Assembly (NCBI GenBank): GCA_003210095.1
Contig: QCNP01000002.1
Coordinates: forward strand, 46,018 to 110,017
From: Pelagibacteraceae bacterium AG-426-E17
GTDB lineage: Bacteria; Pseudomonadota; Alphaproteobacteria; Pelagibacterales; Pelagibacteraceae
Direction of reading: 5' to 3'
DNA: 64,000 nucleotides
Shown here: positions 9,553 through 19,349 of the stretch, one piece after another
Position numbering within the stretch: position 1 is the stretch's first letter
How the letters are laid out: each line of letters opens with the position of its first letter
Translations under genes and position numbers: made by a program
Notes under the pieces: model-generated
Database searches by the model: none
What the model was told of the DNA's origin: nothing
The model's input: only the letters and a program-made list of their open reading frames with translations

Positions 9553-9581
9553 TATTTATTAACTTTAAGGGATAAAGGCAA
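9553..9581 (-). promoter_or_regulatory. Putative sigma-70 promoter of the rpsB operon
   Basis: Minus-strand TTGCCT (9576-9581) and TAAATA (9553-9558) are 17 bases apart. Initiation a few bases downstream would include the whole pseudoknot leader. It overlaps the end of dnaE by one element. Confidence 0.45.
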
Positions 9582-9589
9582 GTAATTTA

Positions 9590-12500
9590 TTATAAAATAG
9601 ATGTTAAAATACCTTGATTTTTAATAGTATTTAAAACGTTCCTATCAACAAATCGTTTATTTTTTAATTTCAAAGTATATTTTTTATTATTTTCTTCAAG
9701 TTCAAACATAATTTCAACATTGCCTTTAGTCTTTAAAATATTTGATAGAATAATAAGATCTTTAGTATTATTAATTTTAATTTTAAGATTATTTATAGGT
9801 TTATTTAGAATTTCATCTAATGGAATAATTTTACGTACATTTATTCTTATTCTTTGATCATTTTCATTAGTATTTTTATAAAGTGTTATTATTACTGATT
9901 TACCCTCTTTAATATTTTCTCTATTTAACTCCAAAATATCAGAAAAAACAAATAATTCAAAAACCCCACCTAAATCTGAAAACTTAATAATTGCATAAGA
10001 TGTACCTTTTTGAGTTTTTTTTTCTTGAACTTTTATAATTGTGGCCGAAACCATGCTACTTATATTATTTTTGTCATTAATAAAGTCAGAATATTTTGTA
10101 ATATTATATTCCTTAAAAATATCTTTATATTGGTTTAATGGATGATCTGAAATATAAAAACCTATTGTTTCAAATTCTTTAAGCATTTTTTCTTGAAAAT
10201 TCCACTCAGATTTTTCATTTACAATTTCTTCTCTATTTTCATTTATACCAACAGAAAACAGCTCTTTTTGATTTTGAGATTTACTATCATATATATTTTT
10301 TGATTTTAAAATTAAAGTAGGAATTGACTCGTAAAACGATCTTCTATTATTAATAATACTATCGAAAGCGCCAGCTTTAGTTAGCCCCTCCAATTGAAGT
10401 TTATTTATATCTTTTGGATTTACTCTATTTAGAAAATCGTGAACAGATTTAAATTTACCATTTTTGTTTCTCTCAATAATAATATTTGATATTGAGTCAA
10501 ATCCAACATTTTTTATAGCACCCAATGCATAGTAAAAATTTTTGTTATCTGAGTAAAAATCTGAAAAACATGAATTAATATCTGGTCGTATAATATTTAT
10601 TTTTAGTTTTTTAATCTCTTCACAAAATTCTCCAAGTTTTTTTTGATTAGATAGCTCCATAGACATAGATGCAGCAAAAAATTGTTCAGTAAAATAAGTC
10701 TTAAGGTATGCTGTTTGATAAGCAATTATAGCATACGCTGCTGCATGACTTTTGTTAAAACCATATTCAGCAAATGGTTCGATTTTTAAAAAAATACCTG
10801 CAGCAATATCTTTACTTATTCCATTTTTAAATGCTCCCTCTACAAACCTGTTTTTTTGTCTTTCTAATTCAGCTCTTTTTTTTTTTCCCATAGCCCTTCG
10901 GAGTAAATCAGCTTCAGAGGGAGAAAAACCAGACAGAGTCTGCGCGATTTGCATAACTTGTTCTTGATAAATTATTACTCCGTAAGTTGGTTTCAATATT
11001 TTCTCTAGCTTAGGATGTAAATAATCAGGTTTTTTTTTTCCATGTTTGCAATCATTATATATTGGAATATTACTCATTGGACCAGGTCTATATAATGCTA
11101 CAAGTGCTATAATATCTTCAAGTTGATTTGGCTTCATTTGAGTCAAAGCTTCTCGCATACCAGAACTTTCTAGTTGAAATAAACCGATTGTGTTACCTGA
11201 TGATAGTAATTTATAAACTTTTTCATCATCATATTTAATATTTTTAATATCAAAGTCTTTAATTTTTTTTTTAATAATATTTTGTGTTTTGTTTATAACT
11301 GTTAAAGTTTTTAGGCCTAAAAAATCAAATTTGATTAGACCAGCGTTTTCAGCTGAATACATATCAAATTGTGTTGATGGTAATAATAAATTAGAGGATG
11401 GATCTTTATAAAGTGGCACTGTTTCTGATAAATTTTTATCTGCAATTACCACACCAGCAGCATGTGTTGCAAAATTACGATTTAAACCCTCAAGTTTTAA
11501 AGATAAGTTTATTAAACGATCAACTCTTTTGTCTTCGTTGATAATTTTTTGGAGCTTTGGTTCTGAATTTATACACTGTTTTAAATTCATTGGTCTAGAT
11601 GGATCAAATGGGATCATTTTACAAATACTGTCAACAAAACCATAGGGAAGGCCCATTACACGTCCAACATCTCGAATAACCATTCGTGCTTTTAATTTTC
11701 CAAAAGTTATAATATGTGCAACAGATCCAGGATATTTTTTATTAAGGTAATCAAAAACTAAATCTCTCTTATCCTCACAAAAATCTATATCAAAATCAGG
11801 CATTGATATCCTGTCTGGATTAAGAAATCTCTCAAAAATTAAATCAAACTTTATTGGGTCCACATCTGTAATTGATAAGCACCATGCAACTAATGATCCA
11901 GCTCCAGATCCTCTGCCAGGTCCTACTGGAATATTATTTTGTTTCGCCCATTTTATATAGTCAGAAACTATTAAAAAATAACTTGCATAATTCATTTTGC
12001 ATATAATTTTAATTTCATGATAAAGTCTCTTCTTATATTCTTCTATTTTAACATTAGAAGTTTCACTTTTAATTCTATTTAATCTAAATTCTAAACCTTC
12101 TTCAGCTTCTTGTTTGAGAATATCGTCAGCAGTAAAATTTCCTTTAGAGCCTATATCAGGCAATAATGGTTTTGATGATATCGGTCTATAACTACATCTT
12201 AAAGGTAAATTATAATTATTTTTCAAAGCTTCAGGTAAATCAGAAAATAGTTGATACATTTCATCGTCACTTTTAAAATAATGATTATTAGAAAGTTTCA
12301 ACCTACTTTTATCATTTATATAACTTTTTGAGCCAATGCACATAAGAGCATCATGTGCTTCATGTAAATCTTTTTCTAAATAATAAATCTCTTGAGATGC
12401 AATTATAGGGATGTCTAATTCATTAGATAAATTTAAATTATAAATTTCCAAATTTTTTTCATTTAAATCTTGATGTCTTTGGATCTCTATATAAAAATTG

Positions 12501-12988
12501 TCTTTTAATAAATTTTTTAAAAAAATATAAATTTCTTTGATATCATCGAGCCTATCTTTTTTAAATAAATCGCCAACTATACTATTTAAACCTCCCAGTG
12601 TGATTATTAATCCATCTTTATTTTCGACTAAATCATTAAATTCACAAAATGGTTCATTGAAATCTTTGTGTTTTAAATATGAATTAGATGATAGTCTTAC
12701 TATATTTTTGTAACCTATATCGTTTTTTGCAATAATTGGAATTAAACCAGTCAAATCTTTATGTTTAAATTTAATTTGAGATCCAATGATTGGTTGGGTT
12801 TTAGATTTTGATACTGTTTCAGAAAATTGTAAAACTCCACATAAATTAGATGTATCAGAAATGCCTATTGATTTGATTTTATTATTTTTGCAGAAATATT
12901 CTAAATCTTCAATTTTAATAGCACCTTCGCAAATAGAATACTGAGTATGTAATTTAAAATGGTTAAAAGATTTTTTAATTTCTTGCAT
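9590..12988 (-). CDS. dnaE: DNA polymerase III subunit alpha
   Basis: Catalytic subunit of the replicative polymerase. An N-terminal PHP domain (LHTQYSICEGAI near the start) is followed by the polymerase III catalytic region with GPGRGSGAGSLVAW and the Asp motif PDFDIDFCED. YRPGPMSNIPIY, the finger segment AEYGFNKSHAAAYA and a C-terminal OB-fold region follow. I start at the ATG at 12988 (1132 aa, MQEIKK...); the frame stays open seven codons further. The start lies inside the end of lolD (14-base overlap). The 3' end abuts the rpsB promoter. Confidence 0.96.
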   Translation of the reverse strand: MQEIKKSFNHFKLHTQYSICEGAIKIEDLEYFCKNNKIKSIGISDTSNLCGVLQFSETVSKSKTQPIIGSQIKFKHKDLTGLIPIIAKNDIGYKNIVRLSSNSYLKHKDFNEPFCEFNDLVENKDGLIITLGGLNSIVGDLFKKDRLDDIKEIYIFLKNLLKDNFYIEIQRHQDLNEKNLEIYNLNLSNELDIPIIASQEIYYLEKDLHEAHDALMCIGSKSYINDKSRLKLSNNHYFKSDDEMYQLFSDLPEALKNNYNLPLRCSYRPISSKPLLPDIGSKGNFTADDILKQEAEEGLEFRLNRIKSETSNVKIEEYKKRLYHEIKIICKMNYASYFLIVSDYIKWAKQNNIPVGPGRGSGAGSLVAWCLSITDVDPIKFDLIFERFLNPDRISMPDFDIDFCEDKRDLVFDYLNKKYPGSVAHIITFGKLKARMVIRDVGRVMGLPYGFVDSICKMIPFDPSRPMNLKQCINSEPKLQKIINEDKRVDRLINLSLKLEGLNRNFATHAAGVVIADKNLSETVPLYKDPSSNLLLPSTQFDMYSAENAGLIKFDFLGLKTLTVINKTQNIIKKKIKDFDIKNIKYDDEKVYKLLSSGNTIGLFQLESSGMREALTQMKPNQLEDIIALVALYRPGPMSNIPIYNDCKHGKKKPDYLHPKLEKILKPTYGVIIYQEQVMQIAQTLSGFSPSEADLLRRAMGKKKRAELERQKNRFVEGAFKNGISKDIAAGIFLKIEPFAEYGFNKSHAAAYAIIAYQTAYLKTYFTEQFFAASMSMELSNQKKLGEFCEEIKKLKINIIRPDINSCFSDFYSDNKNFYYALGAIKNVGFDSISNIIIERNKNGKFKSVHDFLNRVNPKDINKLQLEGLTKAGAFDSIINNRRSFYESIPTLILKSKNIYDSKSQNQKELFSVGINENREEIVNEKSEWNFQEKMLKEFETIGFYISDHPLNQYKDIFKEYNITKYSDFINDKNNISSMVSATIIKVQEKKTQKGTSYAIIKFSDLGGVFELFVFSDILELNRENIKEGKSVIITLYKNTNENDQRIRINVRKIIPLDEILNKPINNLKIKINNTKDLIILSNILKTKGNVEIMFELEENNKKYTLKLKNKRFVDRNVLNTIKNQGILTSIL

Positions 12989-13646
12989 TAACAGTATTGA
13001 CTCTACCATTAATCAAACTCAATTTACAATCAGACATATCAGCAAAATATCTATTGTGAGTTGCAAAAATAATTATTCTTTTTTTGTTTTTTAAACTAAA
13101 CAATAATTTAAATATTTCCGTCGCGTTTTTATGATCTAAATTTCCCGTGGGTTCGTCAGCTAATATTATATCTGGTGAATTTATTAATGCCCTCGATATT
13201 GCAACTCTTTGCGATTCGCCTCCAGATAATTCACTTGGAAAATGGTCTAATCTTTTTTCCAATCCAACCTTTTTTATTAAGCTTTTCGCATCCATAATTG
13301 CTTTTTTTCTATTATTACTCATTGAAAGTCTTGCCATGTAAACATTTTCTAAAGTTGTAAAATCTGATAATAAATTTTTGTCCTGATAAATTATGCCAAT
13401 TTTTTTCGACCTAATTGTATCTTTTTGATCAATATCATTTTCATTAATTTTAAAATTGTCTAGTTTTATAAACCCCCGTGATGGTTTGTCTATTAATGAA
13501 ATTAAATTGAGTAATGTTGATTTACCCGAACCAGATGGACCGACCAGAGAATAGATTTTTCCAGGTCTAAAAATAAAATTTATATTTTTTAATACTTGAA
13601 TTTTCTTTGATAAATAATTTTTTGATAAGTTTTTTAATTCAATCAT
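12975..13646 (-). CDS. lolD: Lipoprotein-releasing ABC transporter ATP-binding protein LolD
   Basis: ATPase that powers extraction of lipoproteins from the inner membrane for transfer to LolA. It has Walker A GPSGSGKST (residues 36-44), the signature LSGGESQRVAISRAL, Walker B IILADEPTGNLD and the switch His in FATHN. Length 223 is normal. It follows lolC by one base, which separates it from generic MacB-type ATPases. Confidence 0.93.
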   Translation of the reverse strand: MIELKNLSKNYLSKKIQVLKNINFIFRPGKIYSLVGPSGSGKSTLLNLISLIDKPSRGFIKLDNFKINENDIDQKDTIRSKKIGIIYQDKNLLSDFTTLENVYMARLSMSNNRKKAIMDAKSLIKKVGLEKRLDHFPSELSGGESQRVAISRALINSPDIILADEPTGNLDHKNATEIFKLLFSLKNKKRIIIFATHNRYFADMSDCKLSLINGRVNTVNARN

Positions 13647-13647
13647 G

Positions 13648-14877
13648 CTATTCGTATTTAAGAGATTTAATTGTATCTAAATTAGAAGCTTTAATTGCAG
13701 GAAATAATGATACCAAACACGTAGATATAATTGAGCAAATTGAAATCAGCAGGATTGATTTTAAGTCTAATTGATACGGCATTTTACTTAAAAAATAAAT
13801 TTCCTCTGGAAACAAAGTTATATTAAACAAATTACTTATAAACTGTCTAATATTCTCTATATAAATGGAAAATATGACTCCTAAAAATACTCCAAAAAAA
13901 GTGGCGCTACTCCCAATGGTAAACCCAACCAAAAAGAAAATTTTTCTTATTGATTTATTTTTTACGCCAATAGATTTTAAAATTGCTATTTCTCTAGTCT
14001 TATTTTTAACTAAAATTGTTAAACCAGATATTATATTGAATGCAGCTACAATTATGATTAATGATAAAATGATAAACATTACATTCCTCTCAACTTTTAA
14101 AGCTGAAAATAGAGGTTTATTGAGATCTGACCAAGTATAAATTAATTCATTTGGATAAATTTTAATTAAATCATTTTTTAATTTTTTTATATTTGTAGGA
14201 TCTTTAAAATATATTTCTATAAATCTACTATTTAATTTTAAATTTAACTGATTTTCCAAGTCTAAAATATTTAGAAAAATTATATTTTTATCAAAATCGT
14301 TAAATCCACTATTATAAAAAGATTTGATTTGAAATGTTTTTTGTTTAGGAAGTGAACCGACAAGAGTGTCCTCAGCAGATGGAAAAATTAAACTAAGTTT
14401 GTCATTTATATTTAAATTTAGATCATATCCTAATTCTTTGCTAATTGAAATATCGCCTATATCTAAAAAATTATTTCCAAAAAAATTTTTATTTTGTGTT
14501 ATATTTAATTTTTTAAAATCATTTTTTTTATAACCTCTTAAAAATACACCCTTGGTAAATTTATCACTAACTATAATACCTTCGCCATTATTACTTATCA
14601 TAATTTGACTGATTTTGTTTTTTAAGGCGAAATTATTTATTTTTTCTAAATTTAATTTATTATCATAACTTTGAATTGTAGCGTGAGAATTAAATCCGTT
14701 GATTTTTTTTATGAGATCGGATCTAAATCCATTCATTACTGACATTACAATTATTAAAACTGCAACTCCTAAGCTTATTCCGATAAAAGAAAATATAGTT
14801 ATAACATTTAAAAAACCATCTTTTTTTCTAGTTTTTAAATATCTAAATGTTATTTCTTTTTCTAAATTTGATATCAA
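13648..14877 (-). CDS. lolC: Lipoprotein-releasing ABC transporter permease LolC/E
   Basis: Inner-membrane permease partner of LolD. It has one N-terminal membrane segment (about residues 22-48), a large periplasmic domain, and three C-terminal segments in the FtsX-type arrangement. LVKNKTREIAILKSIGVKN in the cytoplasmic loop is the coupling-helix motif of the family. Length 409 is normal. Only one permease gene is present, as in other alphaproteobacteria, so it probably works as a homodimer. It overlaps proS by 4 bases. Confidence 0.92.
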   Translation of the reverse strand: MISNLEKEITFRYLKTRKKDGFLNVITIFSFIGISLGVAVLIIVMSVMNGFRSDLIKKINGFNSHATIQSYDNKLNLEKINNFALKNKISQIMISNNGEGIIVSDKFTKGVFLRGYKKNDFKKLNITQNKNFFGNNFLDIGDISISKELGYDLNLNINDKLSLIFPSAEDTLVGSLPKQKTFQIKSFYNSGFNDFDKNIIFLNILDLENQLNLKLNSRFIEIYFKDPTNIKKLKNDLIKIYPNELIYTWSDLNKPLFSALKVERNVMFIILSLIIIVAAFNIISGLTILVKNKTREIAILKSIGVKNKSIRKIFFLVGFTIGSSATFFGVFLGVIFSIYIENIRQFISNLFNITLFPEEIYFLSKMPYQLDLKSILLISICSIISTCLVSLFPAIKASNLDTIKSLKYE

Positions 14878-16199
14878 TTTTTTTTCGAATTTATTATCTT
14901 GATTATTTCATCTATTTTTAATTTGACCGACTCTTCACCAACTTTTTTAAATTCAAGCATATCGTCGTCTGTTTTTTTTCCTAAAAGTATTTGGTAGGGA
15001 ACTCCTATAAGATTAAACTTTTTCATTTTTGATGAAAAATTTTCCTCTGTATTATCGATAATAGTATCAATTTTATTTTCTTTAAGTTTATTAAATACTT
15101 TCATTGATTTTTCTAAATTTGTTTTATCGCTTTTTGAAATTAAAGGTATAATTACACACTCATATGGTGCTACATTTATAGGCCAAATCATATTTTCATT
15201 TTTTTCATCAAACTTTGCCTCAATTATGGCACCGACTAATCTGGATACACCTACACCATAAGATCCCATTTTTACAAAAACTTTTTTTCCATCATAATCT
15301 ACGGATGCGTTCATTGGTTTGGAATATTTGTCACCAAAATAAAAAATATGCCCAACTTCTATACCTTTTGTTTCTAACTGATCTTCTTTTTTTACTAATT
15401 TATCGAATTCTATTTTGTTATATTTTTCATCTGTAACTGCATAATATTTATCAAAATTTTTTCTTAAATTTTCTAGAGAAATTTTATTTATTTCACAATT
15501 TTGATGATTAACTTCAAATATATTTTTATCAGTATAAATTTTGCTTTCTCCTGTTTCTGCCAAAATTATAAATTCGTGTGATAAATTTCCTCCTATAGGA
15601 CCTGTATCTGCTGCCATTGGAATTGCTTTTAAATCAAGTCTTTTAAATAATTTCAGATATGACAAAAAAAATTTGTTATATGAATATTCACCTTCATCGT
15701 CATTCAAATCAAATGAATATGCATCCTTCATATAAAATTCTCTGCACCTCATTATACCAAATCTTGGTCTTAACTCGTCTCTAAACTTCCATTGTATGTG
15801 ATATAAAAGTTGAGGTAAGGATTTATAAGACTTTATACTATTTCTGAAAATATCAGTTACAAGTTCCTCATTAGTCGGTCCATATAACATTTCTCTTTTT
15901 TGTCTATCTGTTATTCTAAGCATTTCTTCACCATAATCTTCATATCTTCCACTCTCTTTCCATATATCACTCGACTGGATTGTTGGCATTAATATTTCTT
16001 GTGCGTTTATTCTATTTTGTTCTTCTCTTACAATATTTTCTATTTTCTTCATTATCTTAAATCCTAAAGGTAACCATGAATATATACCTGCTGAAGATTG
16101 TTTGATCATTCCAGTTCTTAACATTAGTTTATGAGATTTAATTTTTGCCTCTGATGGGTTATTTTTTAAAATAGGCACTAATAAATTTGAAAAAAACAT
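14874..16199 (-). CDS. proS: Prolyl-tRNA synthetase
   Basis: Class II aminoacyl-tRNA synthetase charging tRNA-Pro. TGMIKQSSAGIYSWLPLG at the N terminus, the motif 2 region FRDELRPRFGIMRCREFYMKDAYSFD, and the motif 3 region GSYGVGVSRLVGA are all present, followed by the anticodon-binding domain. At 441 residues it is the short alphaproteobacterial type lacking the large editing insertion of the E. coli enzyme. It overlaps the DUF1467 gene by one base. Confidence 0.95.
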   Translation of the reverse strand: MFFSNLLVPILKNNPSEAKIKSHKLMLRTGMIKQSSAGIYSWLPLGFKIMKKIENIVREEQNRINAQEILMPTIQSSDIWKESGRYEDYGEEMLRITDRQKREMLYGPTNEELVTDIFRNSIKSYKSLPQLLYHIQWKFRDELRPRFGIMRCREFYMKDAYSFDLNDDEGEYSYNKFFLSYLKLFKRLDLKAIPMAADTGPIGGNLSHEFIILAETGESKIYTDKNIFEVNHQNCEINKISLENLRKNFDKYYAVTDEKYNKIEFDKLVKKEDQLETKGIEVGHIFYFGDKYSKPMNASVDYDGKKVFVKMGSYGVGVSRLVGAIIEAKFDEKNENMIWPINVAPYECVIIPLISKSDKTNLEKSMKVFNKLKENKIDTIIDNTEENFSSKMKKFNLIGVPYQILLGKKTDDDMLEFKKVGEESVKLKIDEIIKIINSKKN

Positions 16200-16444
16200 T
16201 ATGAAATAAACCTTCTTAAATTAAGATAATCATACTTTACTAACATAAATATACCTATAAAAATAATTGAGGTTATTATAGTTGTATAAATTAATTTTTT
16301 AATAATTCTAGGATTTTCAGGTGATCCTTTATCTATTCCTTCCACAATTTGTTTATGTTTTCTATCAACATCTATTGGCAATAATGAGAAAAAAATAATC
16401 CACCAAATTAAAACATAAATTATCAAAGACCCTGTGATACTCAT
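16199..16444 (-). CDS. DUF1467 family small membrane protein
   Basis: An 81-residue protein with two membrane segments (about residues 5-24 and 50-70) separated by a charged loop. The start TGSLIIYVLIWWIIFFSLLPI, with its Trp-Trp and Leu-Pro, resembles the alphaproteobacterial DUF1467 family, which has no known function. Genes of this family regularly lie between rnj and proS, as here, which supports the assignment. Its ATG lies one base after the rnj stop. Confidence 0.8.
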   Translation of the reverse strand: MSITGSLIIYVLIWWIIFFSLLPIDVDRKHKQIVEGIDKGSPENPRIIKKLIYTTIITSIIFIGIFMLVKYDYLNLRRFIS

Positions 16445-16445
16445 A

Positions 16446-18104
16446 TTAAATATTTACTAAATTTATATTGGTAAAAGGTCTTTTTCCAACTTGTTCTTTA
16501 GTATATTTTCTACAAACAGTTTTTAATGCAGTGATGGCATTTTCTTCTTGTTTTATATTATTTAAAGAAAAAGTTCTGGCTGTTTTGATAATTTCTTTCT
16601 CTAATCCAAATCTAAATTCTTCAAGGTTATCTATAGGTAGTCCTTTTACAGATATAACAGGTGAGTCGTATATATTTCCTTTATTATTAACTAAAATCGT
16701 TACTTCTAAACTTCCATTAATAGAGAGATTTTTACGCTCTTTAATTGATTTTGAATCTTCGAAAACGCTAACATTCCCATCTACATAAAGTTTACCTGAT
16801 GGTGCTTTATCATATACTTCAGGCTTTTCACATGGTGCTATCTTTATTATGTCTCCATTTTTAACTTTAATTGGATGCGGCACTTTCATTTCTTTAGCAA
16901 AGGAAAGATGTTCCAGGATATGTCTATGTTCACCATGAACTGGTATTACAGAATTTGGTTTAATCCAATTATACATATCTTTAAGGTCTTCTCTATTTGG
17001 ATGACCAGATACATGAACGAATTCATTTTCTTCAGTAATAACTTCTACTCCCTCTAAAACGAGTTTATTGTGCAATTTTGAAAGTTTTTTTTCATTACCA
17101 GGTATAATCTTTGAAGAGAATATTACTGTATCGTCTTTTTCAATGAATACATCAGGATGTGTATAATTTGATATTCTATTCATAGCGCCCATTGGTTCTC
17201 CTTGACTACCGGTGCATAGATATATTATTTTATCTCTAGATATTTTATTTGTGTCTCTTGGGTCTATTGGATCAATCACATTATTTAAATATCCACACTG
17301 TTTCGCTGCTCTAAAAATTCTATTCATTGATCTACCAACAAGTGAAATTTGTCTTCCAGTTCTTTCTGCACAAAAGAATATTGTTTCCATTCTGGCTACA
17401 TTAGAGGCAAAAGATGTTACTATAACTCTTTTTTTAAGCCTTTGAATAATTTTTAATAAACTTTTTCTTACACTTAACTCTGAGCCTGATCTACCTTCAC
17501 TGAATACATTTGTGGAGTCACAAATCATTGTTAGTACACCCTCATTGCCAATTAGTTTTAATTTCTCATCATCAATTTTTTTTCCAATTAAAGGGTCTGG
17601 GTCACACTTCCAATCACCAGTATGCAATATATTGCCTAGAGGAGTTTTTATTTTCAATCCATTTGGTTCAAGAATTGAATGAGTTAGTGTTATAAAGTCA
17701 ATTTCAAATTCACCTAAATTAATTTTACCATTTAATTCAACAATTTTAAGATATGTTGTGATATCAATATTTTTTTCTCTAAATTTTTCAACAATTAATG
17801 CTGCAGTAAAAGGAGTTGCGTAAATTTTACATTTTAATTTTGGCCATATTTGAGTTATCGCACCAATATGATCTTCATGTGCGTGTGTAAGAATTATGGC
17901 TAATAGAGAATCTTTTTTATCAATTATAAAACCAGGATCTGGATAAATTAAATCGATACCAGGAATACTTTCATCTGCAAAGGTTACTCCAATATCTACT
18001 ATAATCCATTTATGTTCGCCTGGTTTACCAAAGCCAAATAGATTCATATTCATGCCTATTTCGCCTGATCCACCAAGAGGACAAAAAATTAATTCATTTT
18101 TCAT
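16446..18104 (-). CDS. rnj: Ribonuclease J
   Basis: Metallo-beta-lactamase-fold RNase with endo- and 5'-exonuclease activity, used for RNA maturation and turnover. It contains LTHAHEDHIGA with zinc ligands His74, His76, Asp78 and His79, the CDSTN motif of the beta-CASP domain, and the later HVSGHPNREDL and HGEHRH segments. Length 552 matches the alphaproteobacterial form. It overlaps coaX by 4 bases, and the neighbours birA, coaX and proS are the usual ones. Confidence 0.95.
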   Translation of the reverse strand: MKNELIFCPLGGSGEIGMNMNLFGFGKPGEHKWIIVDIGVTFADESIPGIDLIYPDPGFIIDKKDSLLAIILTHAHEDHIGAITQIWPKLKCKIYATPFTAALIVEKFREKNIDITTYLKIVELNGKINLGEFEIDFITLTHSILEPNGLKIKTPLGNILHTGDWKCDPDPLIGKKIDDEKLKLIGNEGVLTMICDSTNVFSEGRSGSELSVRKSLLKIIQRLKKRVIVTSFASNVARMETIFFCAERTGRQISLVGRSMNRIFRAAKQCGYLNNVIDPIDPRDTNKISRDKIIYLCTGSQGEPMGAMNRISNYTHPDVFIEKDDTVIFSSKIIPGNEKKLSKLHNKLVLEGVEVITEENEFVHVSGHPNREDLKDMYNWIKPNSVIPVHGEHRHILEHLSFAKEMKVPHPIKVKNGDIIKIAPCEKPEVYDKAPSGKLYVDGNVSVFEDSKSIKERKNLSINGSLEVTILVNNKGNIYDSPVISVKGLPIDNLEEFRFGLEKEIIKTARTFSLNNIKQEENAITALKTVCRKYTKEQVGKRPFTNINLVNI

Positions 18105-18841
18105 AATTTAAAATATTTTGAGATTTTTATTAACCCTTTAACTGTAAGATTTTTATCAATATCAATTTTTCCTTTTATATCTTTATTAAATAAGTGTGCA
18201 AGACCACCTGTAAAAAAAATTTTATAATTTTTATTTGTTTTTTTTTTTATTTTTGAAATTATACTATTTATTAAGCCAGTATAGCCCCAGAAAAAACCTG
18301 ATAACACTGCTTGTCTGGTATTTTTACCAATTATGGTTTTAGATTTATTTAACTTTATATTAGGTATTAAGCTTGCTCTTTTAATTAAGTTATCTAATGA
18401 AAGAGTAACACCTGGTGCAATTACCCCACCTAAATAATTATTTTTGGTAATAACATCAAAAGTAGTTGCAGTTCCAAAATCTACAACTATAAAATTATCT
18501 TTTTTATTCATAACACCTATTGCATTCGATATTCTATCCGATCCAATTTCTTTTCGATTAACATTGATATTGATAATTTTATTTAAATTAAGTTTTTTTA
18601 TTTCTATACAATTAATTTTAAATTCATTAAAAAAAAATTTATTTAATTTATTATAAACTTTGGGGACAACGCTACAAAATAAGATATTTTTTTCATATTT
18701 GTACTTTTTTAAAAAATTTAATTTCTTTCTTAAAACTGAATAATTAATATTTTTTGTATCTAGTAAAATTTTCTTATATTGATTTTTAAAACTTAAAAAA
18801 ATTTTAATCTCTGTATTACCAATATCACCAACTATTATCAT
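18101..18841 (-). CDS. coaX: Type III pantothenate kinase
   Basis: First step of coenzyme A synthesis, phosphorylating pantothenate. It has the ASKHA phosphate loop DIGNTEIKIFL at the N terminus, GSDRISNAIG in the middle, DFGTATTFD (with the catalytic Asp) and GGVIAPGVTLS. Length 246 is typical. The start lies inside the end of birA (17-base overlap). The birA-coaX-rnj order is standard in alphaproteobacteria. Confidence 0.93.
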   Translation of the reverse strand: MIIVGDIGNTEIKIFLSFKNQYKKILLDTKNINYSVLRKKLNFLKKYKYEKNILFCSVVPKVYNKLNKFFFNEFKINCIEIKKLNLNKIININVNRKEIGSDRISNAIGVMNKKDNFIVVDFGTATTFDVITKNNYLGGVIAPGVTLSLDNLIKRASLIPNIKLNKSKTIIGKNTRQAVLSGFFWGYTGLINSIISKIKKKTNKNYKIFFTGGLAHLFNKDIKGKIDIDKNLTVKGLIKISKYFKL

Positions 18842-19349
18842 TTAAGTATAATTCAAATTCATTTTTAATTTTACGAAAAATTTCATTTATTCCAATTTTT
18901 TTTTTTAAATACTTGTTCATAAAAGTTGTGGGATAATTATTCAATCTTGGTGAATTATTGATATTAATACCCATGCCCATTATTAAGTACCTGCTATTTT
19001 TAAAAAAAATAGTTTCATGTAGGACGCCGCACAATTTTTTTTTATTTACGATAATGTCGTTAGGTAATTTAATTTTTACTTTCTGTTTCAAAAAAAATTG
19101 AATAATATTAATTAATAATTTAAAATTTTTTTTTGTTAAATTTCTAATTTTAGAATGATTTTTAATTTTGTAAAAAATTGTTACAAATAAATTTCCTTTT
19201 TTTGATATCCATAGTTTTCCATACTGACCCCTACCTTTTGTCTGCTCTAAGCTAATAACAATACCATTATCAATACCTTCTTTAATTTTTTTTATAGCCG
19301 TATCATTTGTACTTTTAATTTTTTTGAATTTGAACGTCTTTAGTATCAT
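18825..19349 (-). CDS. birA: Biotin-[acetyl-CoA-carboxylase] ligase (no DNA-binding domain)
   Basis: Attaches biotin to carboxylase carrier proteins. At 174 residues it contains only the catalytic core: STNDTA, the biotinyl-AMP loop region QTKGRGQYGKLWISKKGNL, and KLPNDIIVNKKKLCGVL. It lacks the N-terminal helix-turn-helix of the bifunctional repressor and most of the C-terminal domain, so it should not act as a repressor. The start overlaps the nuoN stop (TGATG). Confidence 0.9.
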   Translation of the reverse strand: MILKTFKFKKIKSTNDTAIKKIKEGIDNGIVISLEQTKGRGQYGKLWISKKGNLFVTIFYKIKNHSKIRNLTKKNFKLLINIIQFFLKQKVKIKLPNDIIVNKKKLCGVLHETIFFKNSRYLIMGMGININNSPRLNNYPTTFMNKYLKKKIGINEIFRKIKNEFELYLNDNSW